From positions 5,600 through 31,232 of IMG/VR virus record IMGVR_UViG_3300030329_005946: a DNA stretch of 25,633 bases. One strand, given 5' to 3'. Shown here in pieces: positions 20,448 to 25,633 of the stretch. The number at the start of each line of letters is the position of its first letter. The first letter of the stretch is position 1. Below the pieces are notes generated by a model. The model was not told where the DNA came from. It saw nothing but the letters and a program-made list of their open reading frames with translations, and did no database searches. Position numbers and translations under genes: made by a program. This DNA comes from a virus.

Positions 20448-22097
20448 ATGGCAACTATTGAGGGAAGCCTTTTTCGTGACCACATTGTTTCTTCTATCCC
20501 CCCTGGTCGCGCAGCTCAGGCTGTTCGCCGTGAAATTGAGGGCTCGGGAAATATAAACAGCATTGTTAATGCAATCAGGGCCGCCAAGGTTGTAGGGGAT
20601 TTTGCCTCTCCTTTTGTTGAGCGGGCTATCCGATCTTCGGAGGAGGGCAAGGTTGATGATTTGCGCTCTGCCGCAGAGCAGCGCGTGGCGAAGCTTCGCG
20701 ATGCGGAGTATGCCAAAAGACGAGCTGATTATACTCCTCAAATGCATCAACAAAGAAAGGCGGCTCGCCTTGAGAGGGCTCGCGTTCAGGGCTCCCTCGG
20801 GCTCTCCCCTCGCGGCGGTCCTGATTTTGAGCAAGATATGGCTGATGCCCAGTGGGTTGCCGAGACAGACCCTCCGGAGTTTACCGACCCGAAACAGGCT
20901 TGGTATGAGAAGGCAAGAAAGGATTATGCAGAGGCAAACGCCGACGCTTGGGCGCAGAGAATTAAGACTGCTGGGGATGAGGCCGCAGCGGGAGTTCCTA
21001 CGTTTAGTTTGCAGAGAGCAAAGATGATTGATGCCTTGAAGGCTGGCGACAGAAAGGCCGCCCAGGCCGCTATTGACGAATGGGAGAAGGGCGGAAGGCT
21101 CGGGGCCAGAGCGAAGAATGTTTGGGAGCGTATTTCAGGCGCTCACGTCGCTCGTCATCGTTATGATTTGCAGAACATTCTTTCTAAGTTTCCTACTGAT
21201 GAGCAGTTGAAGGCTTCTAGACGGAAGGAGAAACAGGCGAAAGAGGATCGCGACTGGGAGATGAAGGAAAGGTCTCAGAAACAAAAGGAATGGGATTTCG
21301 GGAAGGAGAAAGAGGCGGAGGCCCGCAAAGAATGGAAGCGCAAAGCGGATGCTGCCGAACCTGCTCTTAAAAAGAGTAAAGCTCAGGCTGCGAAGGCCGA
21401 GATTAGCTCCAAGATCGCTAAGGCGGAGGTTGCGCAGACTTCTATTGAACACCTTGCTGCTCTTAATTTGCGACTAAAGGAGGCGGGCGTCCAAGTGAAG
21501 GCCACTCAGGCTGATCTGAACAAATGGACGGTCATGAGCGAATACCAAAGGAAAAAGGCCTTGGCCGATCTTAAAAAGAAGGAGGCCCGCGATTACGAGG
21601 AGGACCGACGGCTTAACCAGCAGCTTAAGCGGTCCCAGATTGCTCGAGCTAAGATTCAGGCAAAGGTTTCTGCCGTAAACCTTAAGAATCTTAATAAGAA
21701 GGCCGCAAAGAAGGCCCCTAAGCTTTCTCCTCGGGAGAAAATGGAGCTTGACTCCGCAAAGAACGCCGTGGATGCGGACAACAAGGCCTACAAAGCCGCC
21801 CTTGTTGCTCTTAATAAGGCCAAGGCGGTTTATGATAACTTCAGAAAATTGCCCGCGCCGAAAGGGAGTCTTTGGGTTGAAGGCCCAACCAAGGCCCAAC
21901 AACAATATGAAAAAAATAAGGCCCGGACTAAAGAGGCTTACATTAAGGCGAGCGCCGCTGTTACCTCGACTTCTAAGAACCTTGATGTTTCTTATGCTCG
22001 TTTTCGTAATGCCGCCTCTGGAAAAAGCGTGCTTAGTGGCCCAAATAAAAAGAATGTTAAGAGTTCTGGCGCTTATAAAAACCCAGAAGAACCGTAA
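20448..22097 (+). CDS. Long coiled-coil internal-virion-like protein (549 aa)
   Basis: Extremely rich in Lys, Ala, Glu and Arg, with long continuous helices. The N-terminal ~190 residues are mixed helix (GRAAQAVRREIEGSGNINSI). From ~245 to ~340 there is an almost unbroken charged helix (RRKEKQAKEDRDWEMKERSQ, KEKEAEARKEWKRKADAAEP), then LKKKEARDYEEDRRLNQQLK and a basic C-terminus (GPNKKNVKSSGAYKNPEEP). No enzyme motif. GAGG stands seven bases before ATG 20448, and eight bases separate it from the previous stop. It is likely the middle member of an ejection-protein set; such coiled-coil composition would suit a tubular assembly. Other roles, such as tail measure or scaffold, cannot be excluded, although a podovirus-like tail would not need a tape measure. 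Confidence 0.6.
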   Translation: MATIEGSLFRDHIVSSIPPGRAAQAVRREIEGSGNINSIVNAIRAAKVVGDFASPFVERAIRSSEEGKVDDLRSAAEQRVAKLRDAEYAKRRADYTPQMHQQRKAARLERARVQGSLGLSPRGGPDFEQDMADAQWVAETDPPEFTDPKQAWYEKARKDYAEANADAWAQRIKTAGDEAAAGVPTFSLQRAKMIDALKAGDRKAAQAAIDEWEKGGRLGARAKNVWERISGAHVARHRYDLQNILSKFPTDEQLKASRRKEKQAKEDRDWEMKERSQKQKEWDFGKEKEAEARKEWKRKADAAEPALKKSKAQAAKAEISSKIAKAEVAQTSIEHLAALNLRLKEAGVQVKATQADLNKWTVMSEYQRKKALADLKKKEARDYEEDRRLNQQLKRSQIARAKIQAKVSAVNLKNLNKKAAKKAPKLSPREKMELDSAKNAVDADNKAYKAALVALNKAKAVYDNFRKLPAPKGSLWVEGPTKAQQQYEKNKARTKEAYIKASAAVTSTSKNLDVSYARFRNAASGKSVLSGPNKKNVKSSGAYKNPEEP

Positions 22098-22105
22098 GGT
22101 GCATT

Positions 22106-25100
22106 ATGCCTAAAAGCCCAACTCTTCTTGATGCTTATCAACGTTCCGTTAAGTTTCAGCGACGCCAGTGGAAGTCTTCTGACGCTGCTACTAGCGCGGC
22201 CTCTATTGAGTTTAAGAAAGAGTTTGGGATTACTCCGAGCGAGGCTTTTTCTCGTTTTGGTCAAGATGCCCTTATTTCTGATATTCGTAAGTCTTTGGAC
22301 CAGGAGGCCTCTTCTCGGAAAGAGTATGTCGATGCGATTGCTGGCAAGTCTCCTGATGCTAAGGCTTTTGGCGAGTATGTGGACCACAAGACTTCTCGGG
22401 GCACCCAGCAGGCTTTGGATCGTGGTGATTTTGCCGCTGCTTATGGTCTTCATTCTGAGCATAAGCGCTCCTTGGTTCCTCCTCGCCCTCCTATCGCAAA
22501 GACAAAGCCGGGGTTTATTGCTCGAGTAAAGCCCGTTTGGGATGAGGCGAAACAAACGATTGTTTCTGGCACGGCGGGTGTTGCGGCAAACATTGCGGGT
22601 GGCGTTTATGGCGCGGCTGATAGCACTTATAAGTCCGCCATTTCTCCTCTTATTACGCAGCAGCTTCGGGATCTTGAGGAACTTAAGGCTTCTGGCGCGC
22701 AGTACGCTCCTCCAGATTCTGAGCTGATTGGTCGTCGCTGGATGTCTCCGCGTCTAATGGAGGCTCAACTTCGAGGCGGCGGCGGATCTCAGTTTCGCCC
22801 GAAGAGGGAGCCCCGTCCTATTGATCAGGCTATTGATAGCGCAAGGCGCTTGGTTGCCGAGGTTGGCCCATCTCCAATGCTTGCCCAGCTTGAGCACGCC
22901 GAACTTGAGCTTCAGAAGAAGCTTTCTGAGGGTGGTTTTGCTGATAATTTGTGGAAAGACAAGGACGATGTTCAGCGTGGAGTGAAGGAGCTTATTCAGT
23001 TTGCGGTAAACTGGAAGGAAACAGGAAAAGAGGGCGAAGGTCTTTGGGCCTCTGTTGCGGCTGATTTTGAAAAAGGAAAAGAGTTTGGCGGCATGATGGC
23101 TGCCGGCCTTCTCGGGATGACTCTTCACCAGTTGACTACCCGGCCTGACAAGCAGTTTATTACGCGCCCCCTCACTACGCTTCTTACTCTCTTGCCTGTC
23201 GCCCGAGCGCTTAAGCACACCAAGATGATGCAGAATCCGCACATTGTTAAGGCGATGGGTTATGCGGAGGTCGCTGAGGCGGCGGCCCTGCGGGGAGCGA
23301 CGAGCGGCGCTCTTTTTGGTTCCTTTATAGGCGACACCGCTGCTTTTGCGGCAGGCGCCGTCATTCCCCCTGCTATGCGTTTGGTCTTCGGGAAGGCTTG
23401 GGCGGAGGCCGCCAAGCGGGGGGTGGTGACACCGGGCGCTGTTGCTGAGGCGCAGCAGAGGTGGAAGCGCAACCTTATAGACCAGGCCGCGGCTGAGAAT
23501 GTCGAGGTCAGTCAGGTCTATGAGAGCCTTGCCGCAGATCCCCAGCAGCTCGCTATGACAATCAGACAGGCGATGAATCCCGCCTCGGGCGAGGTCGCGA
23601 GAGGCGAGGCGAGGATGGCGTCGCCGAAGCAGCGCGACCCTTCGATGAAGGAGATCCCCGGCGATGCCCCCGGCCCCGCGACGCTAGACCCCGCCGCTCC
23701 TGTGGCGGCCTATGACAGACAGACAAGAACATTTCAGGTTAACGAGGCGCGACTTCGCCAGACTTACGACAATCGCGCTTGGAGAAACCCGCTCCCCGGC
23801 GTTGCCGCCCTTCCTGAAGGTGTTATCAGGAGTTTAGACGACTGGCGCAATTTCAATCGCACTCGACAGTTTGTCATGGCGATGAGCAAGAGAAACCCTG
23901 AGTGGACTCCTTTTGAATACCAAAATAAAGTTAACCAGTGGGCAGTCAATCAGCTTCTTAGGGAGCGCGGAGAAAGAATCCAGAAGCCTATTGATGTCTG
24001 GCATGACGGAGACGGGGTTCCTAATTTCGTTGAGACCTTTGAATGGGACCCCGCGCCCAAGATGCTTGTTGAGCGTCCGCAGGTCGGCGACGTTGGCCCT
24101 TCCGCAAAAGTTGTTGGCGAGATTAAGCCGGAAAAGAAAAAGGCGGTTGTTGTTGGAACATCACAGCCTATTTATGTGTTTGGCCGCAAGGTGACCGAGC
24201 ATGAATGGGGCTCCAAAGATTTTATTAAGGCTCGCGAGAGCGTTAGGTCGAAGGATGGCAGTTTTGCTCGGCCTTATGTTTTAGAGCCTCCTCCTCTTGA
24301 TTCCGGGCTTGTTTCTCCTGATTTTAAGAAAGGCGCTGCCGATCTTAGAAAGAGACATGCCGAGCTGTTGTCTAAGCAAAAAGAATTTCAGCATATGTTT
24401 ACCGCCCATGCTGATGGCAGGTTTGATTTGACCCCTTCTCCGGGGTCTCTCGCTGGTAAGCGCAAAACTAAGCTTGAAAGACAGCTTGAGGAGTACAATC
24501 AAGATCTTAGCGAGTTTCATTTTTCAATGCATGAATTCGAGATCACGGCTCAGGCGGAGACAAGGAAGGGGTTTGTTGATACTGGAGATCGCGTCCTTGA
24601 TATGAAGGCAAGAGAGAAGGAAGGCCCTGTTGCGGCCAACGAGGACGTTCCTCTTGCTGACGTTAAGAAGCTTGAGCCCCTTCAGCAGGCAAAGGCCAAA
24701 ACGGCTCCCGGTGCGAAGCAGACCAGGCAGCGTAGTGTTCGGATGGATATGCCCGATTTCAGCAAAGACCCGGCTGCCAAGCCTGTCTGGAATGAGCTTA
24801 TTGATGCTTTAAATGCAGATGTTGCCCGAACTGGGCGTTTTTCGGATGAAAATTACAGTCGCTTTAGGGATCTTGAGACACGGCTTCTTAATAAAGGGGC
24901 CTATAAGTCTTTCTCTCGCCGTAGAGGCCCCGGCCCCATGGAGCCTGCTCCGCTGGGCGGCATTAGAACTGAGGTTGTTGCTGACGGCGTTTCTCTACCT
25001 TATTACAAAAGGATGGACGGTGGCTTGAGGCGTGTTTTTGATATTGAGTCTGACGGAACAGTTCTTCCTGTTGACGCCGACAAGCTTGAGCCCTCCCGCC

Positions 25101-25633
25101 CGAAGCCTCCCAGACAAATGCCTGCTGTTGCTGAGTCCCCTCACCTTAAAGCCGGTGTAGATATTATTGCCGAAAGGCTTAAGAGGAGTTATGGCGATCT
25201 CGTGAGCGTGGACAAGAAGAAGATTGCCGCTGTTTTTGGCAGCGTCTTGCTTGATGACGCGGTTACTTTGTTGAAGGGCGAGTCCTTCCGTGGCCGCGTT
25301 GTTGGCATTCTTGCCGACCGCATGGGCCTGAAGGGGAAGGAGGCGAGGAATCTTTATAAGTCTCTTTCTGACAAGCTGTTTCAGATTGCCAGGGACAGCT
25401 TTGACCCCAACAAGGTTCAATCTGCTGAGTTTAGAGTTGACGTGGGGCACACGGGCGGAAAGGCCGATAGCGCTGGCCGTGTTGTGATTACTCTTGAAGA
25501 TCTTATCTTTGAGGCCGTCTCGACTATGAAGAAGCAGGGAAAGACCAAGCTTCTTGATGATGCTCGAGCCCGAGCCTTGCAGATTACCGCCGAGGGTTTC
25601 GCTCAAAAGTCGGAAAGGGCCCAGTATGTGATC
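22106..25633 (+). CDS. Very large internal-virion-like protein, 3' end outside window (>1176 aa)
   Basis: One frame stays open from ATG 22106 to the last base of the window (exactly 1176 codons), so the protein is incomplete. AAGGTG lies five bases before the ATG. The N-terminus is helical and basic (YQRSVKFQRRQWKSS). Gly/Ala-rich, partly hydrophobic stretches occur near residues ~155-170 (GTAGVAANIAGGVYGAAD), ~328-345 (GGMMAAGLLGMTLHQ) and ~400-425 (FGSFIGDTAAFAAGAVIPPA), which could contact membranes. The rest is mostly charged helix with Pro-rich linkers. I saw no transglycosylase, protease or polymerase motif. By order it matches the largest ejection protein (T7 gp16 type). Residues ~387-538 (bases ~23265-23725) use GC-rich, C/G-ending codons unlike the flanks. 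An unread C-terminal enzyme domain is possible. Confidence 0.75.
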   Translation, partial: MPKSPTLLDAYQRSVKFQRRQWKSSDAATSAASIEFKKEFGITPSEAFSRFGQDALISDIRKSLDQEASSRKEYVDAIAGKSPDAKAFGEYVDHKTSRGTQQALDRGDFAAAYGLHSEHKRSLVPPRPPIAKTKPGFIARVKPVWDEAKQTIVSGTAGVAANIAGGVYGAADSTYKSAISPLITQQLRDLEELKASGAQYAPPDSELIGRRWMSPRLMEAQLRGGGGSQFRPKREPRPIDQAIDSARRLVAEVGPSPMLAQLEHAELELQKKLSEGGFADNLWKDKDDVQRGVKELIQFAVNWKETGKEGEGLWASVAADFEKGKEFGGMMAAGLLGMTLHQLTTRPDKQFITRPLTTLLTLLPVARALKHTKMMQNPHIVKAMGYAEVAEAAALRGATSGALFGSFIGDTAAFAAGAVIPPAMRLVFGKAWAEAAKRGVVTPGAVAEAQQRWKRNLIDQAAAENVEVSQVYESLAADPQQLAMTIRQAMNPASGEVARGEARMASPKQRDPSMKEIPGDAPGPATLDPAAPVAAYDRQTRTFQVNEARLRQTYDNRAWRNPLPGVAALPEGVIRSLDDWRNFNRTRQFVMAMSKRNPEWTPFEYQNKVNQWAVNQLLRERGERIQKPIDVWHDGDGVPNFVETFEWDPAPKMLVERPQVGDVGPSAKVVGEIKPEKKKAVVVGTSQPIYVFGRKVTEHEWGSKDFIKARESVRSKDGSFARPYVLEPPPLDSGLVSPDFKKGAADLRKRHAELLSKQKEFQHMFTAHADGRFDLTPSPGSLAGKRKTKLERQLEEYNQDLSEFHFSMHEFEITAQAETRKGFVDTGDRVLDMKAREKEGPVAANEDVPLADVKKLEPLQQAKAKTAPGAKQTRQRSVRMDMPDFSKDPAAKPVWNELIDALNADVARTGRFSDENYSRFRDLETRLLNKGAYKSFSRRRGPGPMEPAPLGGIRTEVVADGVSLPYYKRMDGGLRRVFDIESDGTVLPVDADKLEPSRPKPPRQMPAVAESPHLKAGVDIIAERLKRSYGDLVSVDKKKIAAVFGSVLLDDAVTLLKGESFRGRVVGILADRMGLKGKEARNLYKSLSDKLFQIARDSFDPNKVQSAEFRVDVGHTGGKADSAGRVVITLEDLIFEAVSTMKKQGKTKLLDDARARALQITAEGFAQKSERAQYVI

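Overview
This window is most simply read as part of the genome of a tailed double-stranded DNA phage, podovirus-like, that infects a Gram-negative host. The evidence is a recognisable large terminase (ATPase and nuclease motifs), a major capsid protein with a scaffold-like gene in front of it, a podovirus-type portal, a beta-rich tail nozzle-like protein, a run of three large helical internal-virion-like proteins, and a lysis cassette with an M15 peptidase endolysin and an out-of-frame nested lipoprotein of the o-spanin type. An outer-membrane-fusing lipoprotein points to a Gram-negative host. I cannot name the host or the phage genus from sequence alone.

Region 1 (1-2567) is an accessory or control region with a different texture from the rest. 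Two small unrecognised genes run on the minus strand (450-902, then 94-390). Each is preceded by a strong hairpin just ahead of its ribosome binding site, and the pair ends in a clear terminator. A 581-base non-coding stretch (903-1483) is full of potential RNA/DNA structure: a possible three-way junction and two copies of a double-hairpin unit with compensatory changes. A small IS630-type helix-turn-helix protein (1484-1993) follows, and its stop codon runs straight into nine tandem 20-base repeats. Two related 20-base units lie at the very start of the window, so the accessory block is bracketed by similar direct repeats. Next comes a second, unrelated repeat system (2291-2525): six copies of a ten-base motif plus a long inverted repeat, directly before the terminase genes.

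Region 2 (2568-10756) is the head module, all on the plus strand: probable small terminase, large terminase, scaffold, capsid, a strong terminator, two small genes, portal, two lysine-rich genes and a head-tail adaptor candidate. Scaffold and capsid precede the portal, which is the reverse of the usual order.

Region 3 (10769-13253) holds a beta-rich accessory virion protein and the lysis cassette: two small proteins with an N-terminal membrane segment and coiled coil, endolysin, holin candidate and nested spanin pair.

Region 4 (13253-25633) is the tail and ejection module: nozzle-like protein, a small beta-helix-like protein, two unrecognised virion proteins flanking a degenerate GIY-YIG/NUMOD1-like protein, then helical proteins of 246, 549 and more than 1176 residues. 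The last is cut by the window end. Almost every gene from the portal onward starts on top of the previous stop codon (TGATG, GTGA, ATGA, TAATG), which suggests one long, translationally coupled late operon. The late genes strongly prefer T-ending codons (GTT, CTT, TCT, GAT).
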